Shown here: positions 55,968 to 64,000 of the stretch, piece after piece
How positions within the stretch are numbered: the stretch's first letter is position 1
How the letters are laid out: each line of letters opens with the position of its first letter
Assembly (NCBI RefSeq): GCF_900114415.1
Contig: NZ_FOSZ01000007.1
Location: forward strand, 114,085-178,084
DNA length: 64,000 bases
Direction: 5' to 3'
Source of the DNA: Shimia haliotis
GTDB lineage: Bacteria; Pseudomonadota; Alphaproteobacteria; Rhodobacterales; Rhodobacteraceae
The notes under the pieces: generated by a model
What the model saw: only the letters and a program-made list of their open reading frames with translations
What the model was told of the DNA's origin: nothing
The model's database searches: none
Made by a program: the position numbers and the translations under genes

Positions 55968-58130
55968 ATGAAGACATTCAAATCTCTCTCTGTCGCGACT
56001 CTCAGCAAACTTATCGTTCTCTCAATTCTGGTCATCGGCCTCATGATCAGCGCGCTTGCCATTTGGGGGGTCAACCGAACAGACCGCTCAATTGACCTTA
56101 TGCAACAAGTGTCCCGCAGGGCCGATCCCGCCACGACCGCCATGTCAGAACTTGTGCGCTCCCTTGGTTATGGCGGCATGATTCACGGATTCAAAAACTA
56201 CGTTCTGCGCGGCGACGAAATCTACTACCGCGCCGCCAACCAGAACGCCGGCGCCGCCCTTTCCGCGGTTGAACGCATGATCAATCTCGGTGCGGTCTCC
56301 GGAGATGAGGCGCAACCTGTGATCGACATGATCGACAATTACACCTCCCAGCTCAGTGCCGTGCGAAACCTGCGCAGATACGGGCAATCAGCCGCTGCCA
56401 TCGATTCTCAAGTCAGCGTCGACGACGGCCCCGCCCTTGCGATGCTCGGCGCGCTTCGGGAGGTCAAAATGAGTCAGAACGCCACGTCGGATGGCGCCGG
56501 CTATTCCAAGGCCGAAGCGCTGTCCGACTTGCGTTTTCACATGGGCTATGGCGGCATGATCCACAATTTCAAAAATCTGGTTCTGCGCCGCGATCTGCCA
56601 CGGATCGAAAAGCTCAAAACCAATTTCGCTGAGTCTCGCACGGCGATCGACAAGCTTGCAGTGCTTGATCTGTCTGCGTCAGAGCAAGACGCACTCCGAG
56701 ACATCACCGCAACAATCGCCGAGTACGAAGGCAAAATTAGCGACATCGAAGCCCTGATCGCAGAAAATGCCTCACCCAAAACCATTGATGGGGCCGTATC
56801 CATTTCCGATGCGAGCGCACTTGCGGGGCTGAGCGTGTTTGAAGCCGCAGTTGCCGCTGAGGCGGTCGCCATTTCTGAGGAAATGCGCGAGGCGCAGACG
56901 ACCTTCCGGTCGCTTCTGATCCCCGCCAGCCTGCTGGTTGTCATAACCTGCCTCTTTACGGCCTTGGCAAACGGCTTTGTTCTGCGCCGCGGTGTTGTTG
57001 ACAAGCAAACCAGCGCCGATGCCGAAGCTGCGCGCATGCATCAGGAACGTGAGGATTTTCAAACACGTACATCCTTGATGGCCGAGGCCGCGAGCCGTGG
57101 CGATTTCTCCCGTCGCATCAACGCGGCATACACCGACGACACCCTGACCGCGGCCGCCGCACATCTGGATCAGCTTATGGCCAACACCGAAGCCGGCCTC
57201 GCCGCCGCCATTGACGTGTCCAACGCCATGGCCCAAGGCGACCTGACTCACCGCATGGCCGGTGAATTCCAGGGCGCATTCGGGGAATTGCAGTCCACGC
57301 TGAACAACGCGCTGTCCTCCATTTCCCGCCTGACCCAGAATGTTGTCAGAAACAGCAAGGAGATCAGCAGCTATACAGACAGCATTTCATCGGAAACCAA
57401 TAACCTTTCCGCGCGCACCGAAACACAGGCCACCAACCTCGCCTCCTCGACCGCGGCGCTGCACGATCTCACTCAGTCGGTTCAGGATGTCTCTGCCCGC
57501 GTCGCCGCCGCCCGCACTCAGGCCGAATCCGCGCACACCGTCGCTCAGACCGGCGCCAGTGTTGTGACCGACGCTGTGGCTGCCATGGATCGCATCGTCG
57601 AAACCTCACTGAAGATTTCCAAAGTCACCGAAATGATCGAGGACATCGCTTTTCAGACCAATCTTCTGGCACTCAATGCAGGCGTCGAGGCCGCCCGTGC
57701 CGGCGAAAGTGGGCTTGGCTTTGCTGTTGTGGCCTCCGAGGTACGGGCGTTGGCCCTGCGGTCTTCTGATGCGGCCAAAGACATCAACGATCTGATCATC
57801 GCTTCGGAAACCGAAATCGGAGAAGGCGCCCGCCAGATCGCCGAGGCCGGCACCTCCATTCGCGACATTTCCGGGCATGTGGCCGATCTTGACCGCTCCA
57901 TCGATTCCATCGCCCATCAGGCCGAAGATCAGGCCGTCCGCCTTGCCGACGTCAACTCTGCCGTGCACGCCCTGGAAGGTGTCACACAACAAAACGCCGC
58001 CATGTTCGAAGAAACCGCGGCCTCCATCGACTCTCTGCACATGCTGACCGACGATCTGGTCGTCACCAGCACGCGGTTTACTGTCGGCGCCGACACGGAA
58101 ACCAGCGTTGCGCTCGCCAAAGCCGGCTAA
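55968..58130 (+). CDS. methyl-accepting chemotaxis protein with duplicated sensor module
   Basis: A 720-residue transmembrane chemoreceptor. TM1 is at about residues 13-33 and TM2 at about 315-338. Between them a periplasmic domain contains a motif GYGGMIHxFKNxVLR twice (residues 66-81 and 192-207) and a VSxxDxxALAxL motif twice (near 149 and 277), so it is an internal tandem duplication of about 126 residues. A HAMP-like region follows. The signalling hairpin tip is [21 protein letters not shown] at about 557, with [12 protein letters not shown]. The ligand is unknown. The ATG at 55968, preceded by GGAAAG, is preferred over one at 55947. No other chemotaxis gene is in the window. Confidence 0.93.
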   Translation: MKTFKSLSVATLSKLIVLSILVIGLMISALAIWGVNRTDRSIDLMQQVSRRADPATTAMSELVRSLGYGGMIHGFKNYVLRGDEIYYRAANQNAGAALSAVERMINLGAVSGDEAQPVIDMIDNYTSQLSAVRNLRRYGQSAAAIDSQVSVDDGPALAMLGALREVKMSQNATSDGAGYSKAEALSDLRFHMGYGGMIHNFKNLVLRRDLPRIEKLKTNFAESRTAIDKLAVLDLSASEQDALRDITATIAEYEGKISDIEALIAENASPKTIDGAVSISDASALAGLSVFEAAVAAEAVAISEEMREAQTTFRSLLIPASLLVVITCLFTALANGFVLRRGVVDKQTSADAEAARMHQEREDFQTRTSLMAEAASRGDFSRRINAAYTDDTLTAAAAHLDQLMANTEAGLAAAIDVSNAMAQGDLTHRMAGEFQGAFGELQSTLNNALSSISRLTQNVVRNSKEISSYTDSISSETNNLSARTETQATNLASSTAALHDLTQSVQDVSARVAAARTQAESAHTVAQTGASVVTDAVAAMDRIVETSLKISKVTEMIEDIAFQTNLLALNAGVEAARAGESGLGFAVVASEVRALALRSSDAAKDINDLIIASETEIGEGARQIAEAGTSIRDISGHVADLDRSIDSIAHQAEDQAVRLADVNSAVHALEGVTQQNAAMFEETAASIDSLHMLTDDLVVTSTRFTVGADTETSVALAKAG

Positions 58131-58144
58131 GCGTCATAACCCAA

Positions 58145-58175
58145 GGCTCCGGTCGGCCCAAAACCGGCCGGAGCC
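58145..58175 (+). terminator. stem-loop after chemoreceptor gene
   Basis: GGCTCCGGTCGG pairs with CCGGCCGGAGCC (one G-U pair) around CCCAAAA. It lies between two convergent genes; no T-run follows on either strand. Confidence 0.55.
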
Positions 58176-58192
58176 CAAATCAAACCAACTGG

Positions 58193-59035
58193 TCACTGCG
58201 ACAGTGGAATGTTCTTCCAGACCAGATACTCGCCGGTGGTGTGCTCCAGCAGCTTGATCTCCAACAGCCCGTCATGCCCGCCGCTTTCCAGAGCAAACTC
58301 ATATTCAATCTTCGTTGGAACGCCCGCTGACAGCGTTTCGTGAACCCTGCTGCTTCGCTGATTGCCGATGGTGACGGCCGTGCCTTGCGCAAACACGCCA
58401 TTAGGCAGGGCGACTCGTGACCTATCCGCAAACAAATTCAGAGATTTCTCCTGTTCAGGAAACGCAACCAAGCTGCATTTGACCCGTGTGCCTTTGCCGC
58501 TACACCCGATCAACGAAACACGGGCGTCACCCCAGTATTGATCCTCAAAGGCACTTTGATACTCGGTAGAGATCGTGATCGGCGCATTCGGGTTCGCAGA
58601 GCCACCTCCGGCGTCCCCCTGCTCACCTTTTTCCCCCTTGGCACCCGTCGCGCCCCGCGGCCCCTCCGGCCCGCGCAGCACGTCCGCATAATCGCGTATC
58701 AGAATGCGCGCGACCTGCTCGGCAGTTGGGGCTCCCGCCACTGCGGATGCACTTTCGATGGCTTTCAGGCGCGCACTCATGGCTTTCAATTCCTGACGCA
58801 AGCTCTCGCTTCCAGCGCGATCTGAAACCACATCCAGCCGGTCGGCGATCTTTTCCAGCTCGTTTTCCTTTCGGTCGAGTTCCATCTCGACCTTCTCAAT
58901 CCGCACTTCCGCACCTTTGATCCGCTCCGCACGATCAGCTTGGGCCTGTGCAGACTCCTGCTGGAAAGTCATGATCCCGACACCAGTTGTGACGGCCGCT
59001 GCCGCCGCGGTTCCAGCCATTTTGAGAAATTCCAA
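58193..59035 (-). CDS. coiled-coil protein with short collagen-like repeat
   Basis: A 280-residue protein. An Ala-rich hydrophobic N-terminus (MAGTAAAAAVTTGVGIM) is followed by a coiled coil of about 70 residues (VRIEKVEMELDRKENELEKI), a G-x-y run of seven to eight triplets (GPEGPRGATGAKGEKGEQGD, about residues 121-143), and a C-terminal beta-rich domain with one Cys pair (GCSGKGTRVKC). The layout recalls surface or phage-tail-type trimeric proteins. TTG at 59035 is taken as the start since GAGAGG lies well spaced before it; ATG at 59020 is an alternative. Function unknown. Confidence 0.78.
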   Translation of the reverse strand: MEFLKMAGTAAAAAVTTGVGIMTFQQESAQAQADRAERIKGAEVRIEKVEMELDRKENELEKIADRLDVVSDRAGSESLRQELKAMSARLKAIESASAVAGAPTAEQVARILIRDYADVLRGPEGPRGATGAKGEKGEQGDAGGGSANPNAPITISTEYQSAFEDQYWGDARVSLIGCSGKGTRVKCSLVAFPEQEKSLNLFADRSRVALPNGVFAQGTAVTIGNQRSSRVHETLSAGVPTKIEYEFALESGGHDGLLEIKLLEHTTGEYLVWKNIPLSQ

Positions 59036-59200
59036 GGTCCACCTCTCTGTAATTCAATTTCCGTACCAAATCATTTCGCCTCAATGATGGGCAATCGATC
59101 GTCATCCATCAATCCAAAAGTGTCCTCCGGCCTGACTTGACGGACTCGGCGCGGCCCACTAAACCCCGCCACTCGCATCACAAAAGCTGGGGACTATGCC

Positions 59201-60436
59201 ATGGCAGGCGCATTGGGCATTGATTTTGGCACGTCAAATTCCGCCGCAGGATTTATACAGGACGGCCAGCCCCGCCTCATTTCGTTTGACGGCGCGACCA
59301 CACTGCCGACCACGTTTTTCTTTGATTTCGACACCCGCGAAACATTGCTTGGCGAGCCCGCAAACAAAGCACTTCTTGAGGGTTACGAAGGCCGTTTCAT
59401 GCGGGCACTCAAACGCGTACTCGGCACCTCATTGATGCACGAGAAACGTCAAATCCTGAACACCCGCGTCACATTTGTTGACATCATTGCCCGCTTTCTG
59501 GGTCACATCAAAACCGAGGCCGAAGCACAAACCGGCCTCACGTTTGACCACGCCATCTCGGGGCGGCCAGTGGTCTTTCACGGCACCGGCGATCCACGCG
59601 AACACCAGGCCGAAGACGACCTGCGCCAATGCTATCTCGCCGCTGGCTTTGATGAGGTGACTTTCCTCCCCGAACCCGAAGCTGCCGCCATTGCCGACGG
59701 GGCGTTGATCGACAGCGACGGCATCGGCCTGATCGTCGACATCGGCGGCGGCACGTCGGATTTCTCTCTGTTTCGCAGCCACTTGGGCAAGGTAGACATT
59801 CTTGCCAATCACGGCGTACGCATTGGCGGCACCGACTTCGACCGCACCCTCAGCTTCACCGAAGTCATGCCCTATCTCGGCAAAGGCTCACTATTGCGCG
59901 ACCAATTCGGCCCCGGCCGATTCCCGACCCCCAACGCGATCTTCAACGACCTCGCGACGTGGGAGAAAATCCCCTTTCTTTACACCGCCCAAACCCAGCG
60001 CAAGGTGGCCGAGATGCTGAAACAGGCCGAAGAGCCGGAAAAGCTCTCCCGCCTTGCTGATGTCTTGCGTGACGAGTTGGGCCACGACATCGCCTTTGCC
60101 GCCGAAGCTGGCAAGATCGCCGCTAACGACAATGCTGCCGATCCGCGGATTGATCTGTCCACGCTCGAGCCCGGCCTCTCTGTCCCGCTCTACCCCCTTC
60201 AACTGGCCCACATTCTCGCACCCTATGGCGATGACATGCGCGCAGGCGTTCACGACACACTGGCCATGGCGGGCCTGAAGCCCGAGCAGATTGACCGCGT
60301 GATTTACGTGGGTGGCTCCAGCCTGTTGACCGTTGTCTCAGAGGCGGTCAAATCGGTCACACCGGATGCAGACCACAGCTTCTCTGAAGTATTCACCGCC
60401 GTCACGGACGGTCTTGCTCGGGCAACAGCCGGTTGA
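59201..60436 (+). CDS. yegD: YegD-type Hsp70 family protein
   Basis: A 411-residue protein with the actin-like ATPase fold of Hsp70: phosphate 1 GIDFGTSNSAAG near the N-terminus, phosphate 2 LIVDIGGGTSDFSLF at about residue 180, and the adenosine motif VIYVGGSSLLTVVSEA near the end. It ends after the ATPase domain, so the substrate-binding domain of DnaK is missing, as usual for YegD. Its client and partners are not known. It is divergent from the collagen-like gene and overlaps the convergent oxidoreductase by 35 bp. Confidence 0.92.
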   Translation: MAGALGIDFGTSNSAAGFIQDGQPRLISFDGATTLPTTFFFDFDTRETLLGEPANKALLEGYEGRFMRALKRVLGTSLMHEKRQILNTRVTFVDIIARFLGHIKTEAEAQTGLTFDHAISGRPVVFHGTGDPREHQAEDDLRQCYLAAGFDEVTFLPEPEAAAIADGALIDSDGIGLIVDIGGGTSDFSLFRSHLGKVDILANHGVRIGGTDFDRTLSFTEVMPYLGKGSLLRDQFGPGRFPTPNAIFNDLATWEKIPFLYTAQTQRKVAEMLKQAEEPEKLSRLADVLRDELGHDIAFAAEAGKIAANDNAADPRIDLSTLEPGLSVPLYPLQLAHILAPYGDDMRAGVHDTLAMAGLKPEQIDRVIYVGGSSLLTVVSEAVKSVTPDADHSFSEVFTAVTDGLARATAG

Positions 60437-61706
60437 CGCCCTGATCACTCAAGGCCCGCACCAACGCCGCATGAGGCACCTCCTGCACCGCACAATTATC
60501 GCGTAGCGCAAGCGCTGCGGCTGTTCCGGTCGCCTGCCCCATCGCCATGCACTGTGGCATTCCGCGCACCGAAGCAAACGCCTTGGCGTCGGCTGACAAA
60601 ATGCGCCCCGCAAACATCAGGTTCTCGATCCGCTCCGGCACCAGCGACCGAAACGGAATGGTGTAAAACTGCCCCGCATCAATTGCGGCCTCGTGGGTCA
60701 TCTCGCCCTCCGCCCGCATCACATCGTCAATTGGATTGTCACAGGCGACGACGCCATCCGCAAATCGGGTCGCCGTCGCCAAATCCTCGCCCGTGACGCG
60801 ATACAACCCTTCAAGCTTGCGTGTTTCCCGCACGCCAACTGTTGGCGATAGCATGGCCATATGCGCTGCCTCAAATCCCGGCACATCGCTTTGCAAAAAC
60901 CGCGCCAACTCCGCACACCGTCGGCGCCCTTCCTGCGTTGCCGCCCCAACGGCCACAGGATCAGTTCCATCCACGCCGCGCACATGTACTGAATTGCAAA
61001 AAACCACACCTTTGTGAAACCCGCGCATCAGATAAAGCTGCTCAAGATCCGGGTGCAGCCGCCCCTCGGCAATGCCGACGCGGGCGTAATTCTGAAAATA
61101 CGGGTCCGGCTCAGCAAAGGCCCGATCCCAATCCACACCCATCATGTGAAAAGAAATCGTCACCGCCATCATATTGCCCGAGGTATCCCCAAGCGCATAA
61201 GGCACACCGGCCTTCGCGGAAATATCCCCGTCGCCCGAGCAATCAATGACGATCTTCGGCTCGACAACAAACGCACCGTTGCGATCACAACAGACCACCT
61301 CGCGCACCCGATCACCATCCATCGTCGGGTCAAGCGCCAGAGCACCAAGCCTGACCCGAACGCCGGCCTCTTCCAGCATCTCAAACATGGTCATGGTCGC
61401 GATGTCGTGGTCATAAACAATCTCGGGGCCAAAATTCTCCAAGGTGCAGGGGCGCTTTTGCGCGGCCGGCGGTGTCATCTCCATCAGACGGTCCGTCAAT
61501 TCTTCCAAAAGGCCGCCTATGATGCGGTCCACAGGATAGCCACCGCCCCACGGCATTCCCGGGCAAAACGCCATAACGCCGCCGATTTTTGTGGTCGCCT
61601 CAAGAAGCGTCACCCGAAGACCCAGCCGTCCGGCCGCAACCGCAGCACCAAAACCCGCGGTGCCGCCGCCCACCACCAGAACGTCGGTCTTTTCTCTCTT
61701 CGCCAT
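60402..61706 (-). CDS. FAD-dependent oxidoreductase
   Basis: A 434-residue flavoprotein. The Rossmann FAD motif is VLVVGGGTAGFGAAVAAGRLG; VIDCSGDGDISAKAG and NLMFAGRILSADAKAFASVR fit the FAD-dependent oxidoreductase family (PF12831-type) with roles in succinate-like or hydroxy-compound oxidation. Substrate unknown. The ATG for MAKREKTD matches the family start. Its last 35 bp are antisense to the yegD 3' end. Confidence 0.9.
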   Translation of the reverse strand: MAKREKTDVLVVGGGTAGFGAAVAAGRLGLRVTLLEATTKIGGVMAFCPGMPWGGGYPVDRIIGGLLEELTDRLMEMTPPAAQKRPCTLENFGPEIVYDHDIATMTMFEMLEEAGVRVRLGALALDPTMDGDRVREVVCCDRNGAFVVEPKIVIDCSGDGDISAKAGVPYALGDTSGNMMAVTISFHMMGVDWDRAFAEPDPYFQNYARVGIAEGRLHPDLEQLYLMRGFHKGVVFCNSVHVRGVDGTDPVAVGAATQEGRRRCAELARFLQSDVPGFEAAHMAMLSPTVGVRETRKLEGLYRVTGEDLATATRFADGVVACDNPIDDVMRAEGEMTHEAAIDAGQFYTIPFRSLVPERIENLMFAGRILSADAKAFASVRGMPQCMAMGQATGTAAALALRDNCAVQEVPHAALVRALSDQGVNRLLPEQDRP

Positions 61707-61818
61707 CTCGGACCCATCTCTCTTTGCTGAAGAACATGTGCAAGGACAGCGCATGACGCTGCCGCGCGCCGACCACCCTGTCAACTCCGCGTTCTGCGCA
61801 GCGCCGTAGGATAGAAAA

Positions 61819-61838
61819 AGGGGCCCAGAAGGGCCCCT
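61819..61838 (-). terminator. terminator of acyl-CoA dehydrogenase gene
   Basis: AGGGGCCC pairs with GGGCCCCT around a 4-base loop; on the minus strand TTTTTC follows. It lies 31 bp beyond the 11-bp repeats. Confidence 0.88.
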
Positions 61839-61868
61839 CGTCCGACTATGTCATCCGCCCGTTGCGGT

Positions 61869-61901
61869 ACCGACGTGATACCGACGCAATACCTACACGA
61901 T
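61869..61901 (-). repeat. tandem 11-bp repeat in acyl-CoA dehydrogenase 3' untranslated region
   Basis: Three units start at 61869, 61880 and 61891: ACCGACGTGAT, ACCGACGCAAT and the degenerate ACCTACACGAT. They lie between the stop codon (61916) and the terminator stem-loop (61819-61838), as at the maeB end. Confidence 0.82.
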
Positions 61902-61915
61902 GCAGACAGCAGTTT

Positions 61916-63145
61916 TTACACCTTTTGCTGGGTGTACTTCCGCAGCTCATTCCGAGCCACCTGACGGCGGTGAACCGCGTCAGGACCATCCGCCAGACGC
62001 AACGTCCGCACGCCTGTCCAAGCCGCCGCCAAAGGCGTGTCCTGACTGACGCCTGTGCCGCCATGCATTTGCACTGCCTCGTCAATCACTTTGAGCGCCA
62101 CATTGGGTGCCACAACCTTGATTTGGCTGATCCAAGGTGCTGCGGCGCGCGCGTCGCCCTGATCCATCATCCAAGCGGCTTTCAGGCACAGCAAACGCGC
62201 CTGCTCGATCTCCATCCGGCATTCGGCGATGATGTCATAGTTCGCCCCCAGATGCGCCAGCTGCTTGCCAAAAGCTTCGCGGTCCAGCGAGCGGCGGATC
62301 ATTTGTGCAAGCGCAGTTTCCGCCTGACCGATCGCCCGCATGCAATGGTGAATGCGTCCCGGCCCAAGCCGGCCTTGTGCAATCTCAAATCCACGGCCTT
62401 CGCCCAGCAAAATGTTCTCCGCTGGCACCCGAACGTTGGTGAATTTGATGTGCATGTGACCATGCGGCGCATCATCCTGACCATAGACCAGCATCGGACG
62501 CAGAATCTCGATTCCTTCGGCACCTGCAGGCACCACGATCATCGACTGACGCTTGTGTACAGGAAGCTCATCACCACCGGTCTTGACCATCGCGATATAG
62601 ACCTTGCAGCGCGGGTCACCGGCGCCAGAAGACCAATACTTCTCGCCATTTAGCACGTATTCATCGCCGTCCCGCACACAGGACATTTCAATATTGGTTG
62701 CGTCAGAAGAAGCCACATCCGGCTCCGTCATCAAATAGGCCGAACGGATCTTGCCTTCCAGCAACGGCGCCAGCCATTCTTTCTTCATTGCCTCTGTGCC
62801 ATAGCGCTCAAACACCTCCATATTGCCGGTGTCCGGCGCGGAACAGTTGAACACTTCCGCCCCCAAAGGCGTCTTTCCCATCTCTTCTGCAAAGAACGCA
62901 TATTCTACGGTGGTCAGCCCAAAACCGCGTTCGCTATCGGTCAACCAGAAGTTCCACAGCCCGCGTTCTTTGGCTTTGGCTTTCAGCCCTTCCAGAATCT
63001 CGGTTTGTCGCTCGGTGAACGTCCAACGGTCGCCGGTTCCAATTTCCTTGTGGTATTCTTCTTCCAGCGGCATGACCTCATTCTGGATCATATCCCGCAC
63101 CTGCTCGAGCAGGTTTTCCATCTCCGGACGGATGCCTAGAAACAT
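61916..63145 (-). CDS. acyl-CoA dehydrogenase
   Basis: A 409-residue FAD-dependent acyl-CoA dehydrogenase that introduces a trans double bond at C2-C3 of an acyl-CoA. The FAD/substrate motifs are [16 protein letters not shown] and [15 protein letters not shown], with [27 protein letters not shown] towards the C-terminus, resembling the ACAD11-like branch. The N-terminus [12 protein letters not shown] has GAGGAGAGACG upstream. The chain length of its substrate is not evident. It has a repeat-bearing 3' end and a terminator; no other fad gene is adjacent. Confidence 0.94.
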   Translation of the reverse strand: MFLGIRPEMENLLEQVRDMIQNEVMPLEEEYHKEIGTGDRWTFTERQTEILEGLKAKAKERGLWNFWLTDSERGFGLTTVEYAFFAEEMGKTPLGAEVFNCSAPDTGNMEVFERYGTEAMKKEWLAPLLEGKIRSAYLMTEPDVASSDATNIEMSCVRDGDEYVLNGEKYWSSGAGDPRCKVYIAMVKTGGDELPVHKRQSMIVVPAGAEGIEILRPMLVYGQDDAPHGHMHIKFTNVRVPAENILLGEGRGFEIAQGRLGPGRIHHCMRAIGQAETALAQMIRRSLDREAFGKQLAHLGANYDIIAECRMEIEQARLLCLKAAWMMDQGDARAAAPWISQIKVVAPNVALKVIDEAVQMHGGTGVSQDTPLAAAWTGVRTLRLADGPDAVHRRQVARNELRKYTQQKV

Positions 63146-63345
63146 CGTCTCTCTCCTCACATTTTCTGAATCAACCTTGCCGCGCTGCAAGAGGACTTGT
63201 CCATCGGCCCCTTCATAAAATGACGCGGGGTCGATTTGATTTGACGGAAAAACTTCGCCGAAAAAGAAAACCAATTTTTTCCACAACAAATCGCGATTCA
63301 GGTCTTGCGTCCGGCAAGAACCCAAAGTAATTAGCCGCTCACCGT

Positions 63346-63420
63346 TGGGGTGTAGCCAAGTGGTAAGGCAACAGTTTTTGGTACTGCGTACCGTAGGTTC
63401 GAATCCTACCACCCCAGCCA
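63346..63420 (+). tRNA. tRNA-Gln (UUG)
   Basis: A complete cloverleaf: acceptor TGGGGTG/CACCCCA, D-stem GCC/GGC, anticodon loop TTTTGGT with anticodon TTG, T-arm GTAGG/CCTAC with TTCGAAT, and an encoded CCA end. The first anticodon-stem pair (A-C) is a mismatch; the rest pairs. Confidence 0.93.
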
Positions 63421-63497
63421 CTTTTCTTAGACAACCTCAAGAAAACAACGGCTTAACCCAGCTTGAAACAACCTGTGTGTTACAGCATTCTGGAACT

Positions 63498-63710
63498 GTG
63501 ACACAGGGTGCAACACATGACCTGGTGCGTTACGCTCAAAAGCGGCGCGAGTCAGCCTCGCAAAAACCCCGCCAAAAGCCCAAGTATCACGCCGGCCCTT
63601 ACCTGATGCGCGGGGGCCGCATGTTCTATTTCCGCAAGCGCCTATCAACCCAGCTATCAAACCCCGCGGTAATCCCCCCATTTTTAGAGGGGCGCGTCAG
63701 TAGAATCTAA
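63498..63710 (+). pseudogene. truncated integrase N-terminus
   Basis: The frame encodes a sequence ending KYHAGPYLMRGGRMFYF followed by RKRLSTQLSN; the Y-L-x-R-x-G-x-x-Y-F-R-x-R-L pattern is the N-terminal arm (DUF6538-type) of alphaproteobacterial phage/ICE tyrosine integrases. It begins less than 80 bp after tRNA-Gln, a classical attachment site. Beyond residue RLSTQLSN the similarity ends near 63660 where the IS region begins. It lacks the core-binding and catalytic domains, so it is dead in this form. The start is uncertain. Confidence 0.65.
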
Positions 63711-64000
63711 GCTGCTTTCAATTTCTGTATCGGCGTCACGCCACCGATCCCCATGTTTGGTCTTTCGTTGTTGTATGTCCAGAGCCAGTGAGTGGCGTGG
63801 TCTTGCACCTCCTCGATGCTGTTGAAGTGATACCGCCCCAGCCATTCTGTCCGGACTGTCCTATTGTAGCGTTCGACATAGGCGTTCTGCTGCGGCTTTC
63901 CGGGTTGGATGTAGATTAGGCCGATCCCGGCGTTCTCGGCCCAAGTCTGCAATCGACCACTGACGTATTCAGGGCCATTGTCCACGCGAATGGCCAAAGG
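63660..64000 (-). mobile_element. IS3-family insertion sequence, right end partial
   Basis: The IS3-family OrfB gene starts beyond the window edge and ends at 63707. The insertion boundary is near 63660-63700, with the block CCCCCCATTTTTAGAGGGG (63674-63692) close to the end. The exact terminal repeat is not resolvable here. It interrupts the integrase gene. Confidence 0.7.
63707..64000 (-). CDS. IS3-family transposase OrfB, C-terminal part
   Basis: A 97-codon partial DDE transposase running past the right edge (5' end not seen). VDNGPEYVSGRLQTW contains the second catalytic Asp; QPGKPQQNAYVERYNRTVR contains the third acidic residue (Glu); WLWTYNNERPNMGIGG is the usual end of this IS3 group. 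The start in the window is not a real start. The element interrupts the integrase near tRNA-Gln. Confidence 0.93.
   Translation of the reverse strand, partial: PLAIRVDNGPEYVSGRLQTWAENAGIGLIYIQPGKPQQNAYVERYNRTVRTEWLGRYHFNSIEEVQDHATHWLWTYNNERPNMGIGGVTPIQKLKAA

Noticed and set aside
62299..62523. Short antisense and alternate frames within the acyl-CoA dehydrogenase
   Set aside because: They are shadows of the main reading frame with no initiation signals.

Overview
The window reads as a chromosomal segment of a marine-type alphaproteobacterium of the Roseobacter group (Rhodobacteraceae). The base composition is GC-rich. Many genes resemble that family: a PccR-type regulator beside propionyl-CoA carboxylase, a choline-to-betaine block, DUF6455-type cysteine proteins, DUF4174, DUF1467, EI24 and a TPR-sulfotransferase. 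No rRNA, CRISPR array, toxin-antitoxin pair or recognisable defence island is present. One tRNA (Gln, UUG) lies near the right end.

Layout. (1) 1-14.2 kb is a propionyl-CoA locus: methylmalonyl-CoA mutase (scpA), the biotin carboxylase subunit (pccA) and the carboxyltransferase subunit (pccB), all on the minus strand. A block of six small, mostly unassigned envelope or cytoplasmic genes sits between pccA and pccB. The regulator gene pccR and a Bcr/CflA-type exporter lie just beyond pccB, with TTTGCAAA-type operator candidates upstream of both pccB and pccR. The missing epimerase (mce) is at about 45 kb, so every step from propionyl-CoA to succinyl-CoA is encoded here. (2) 14.2-20 kb: an alpha/beta hydrolase, a YdcH-like protein and the choline operon betB-betA, divergent from betI. 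A perfect inverted repeat lies between betB and betI. (3) 20-30.5 kb: transporters (EamA, LysE with its ArgP-type regulator, SLC13), pirin, YdeI-like, YebC, and a maeB-gap pair. (4) 30.5-46.3 kb: ureidoglycine aminohydrolase, HMCES/YedK, TPR-sulfotransferase, a secreted 5'-nucleotidase, a pyrD-arsC operon, rimO, three tandem DUF6455-like genes, an M48 lipoprotein protease, an HDAC-family hydrolase, nitroreductase, EI24, mce and an unusual response regulator. (5) 46.3-55.8 kb: GNAT, a DUF1501/DUF1800 pair, aspS, a 724-bp gap without a convincing gene, and carB. (6) 55.8-64 kb: a chemoreceptor with a duplicated sensor module, a collagen-like coiled-coil protein, a YegD-type Hsp70, an FAD oxidoreductase, an acyl-CoA dehydrogenase, tRNA-Gln, an integrase remnant and an IS3-family transposase cut by the window edge.

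The most unexpected structures are not protein-coding. Two separate 3' untranslated regions carry tandem 11-bp repeats (about four units after maeB, three after the acyl-CoA dehydrogenase), each set lying between the stop codon and a stem-loop. Three intergenic copies of a composite element share a core near TTGCCYNAAATACCTYGGGG, followed by two hairpins whose stems change between copies while pairing is kept. Gene functions below are read from sequence motifs and family knowledge; no database search was possible.
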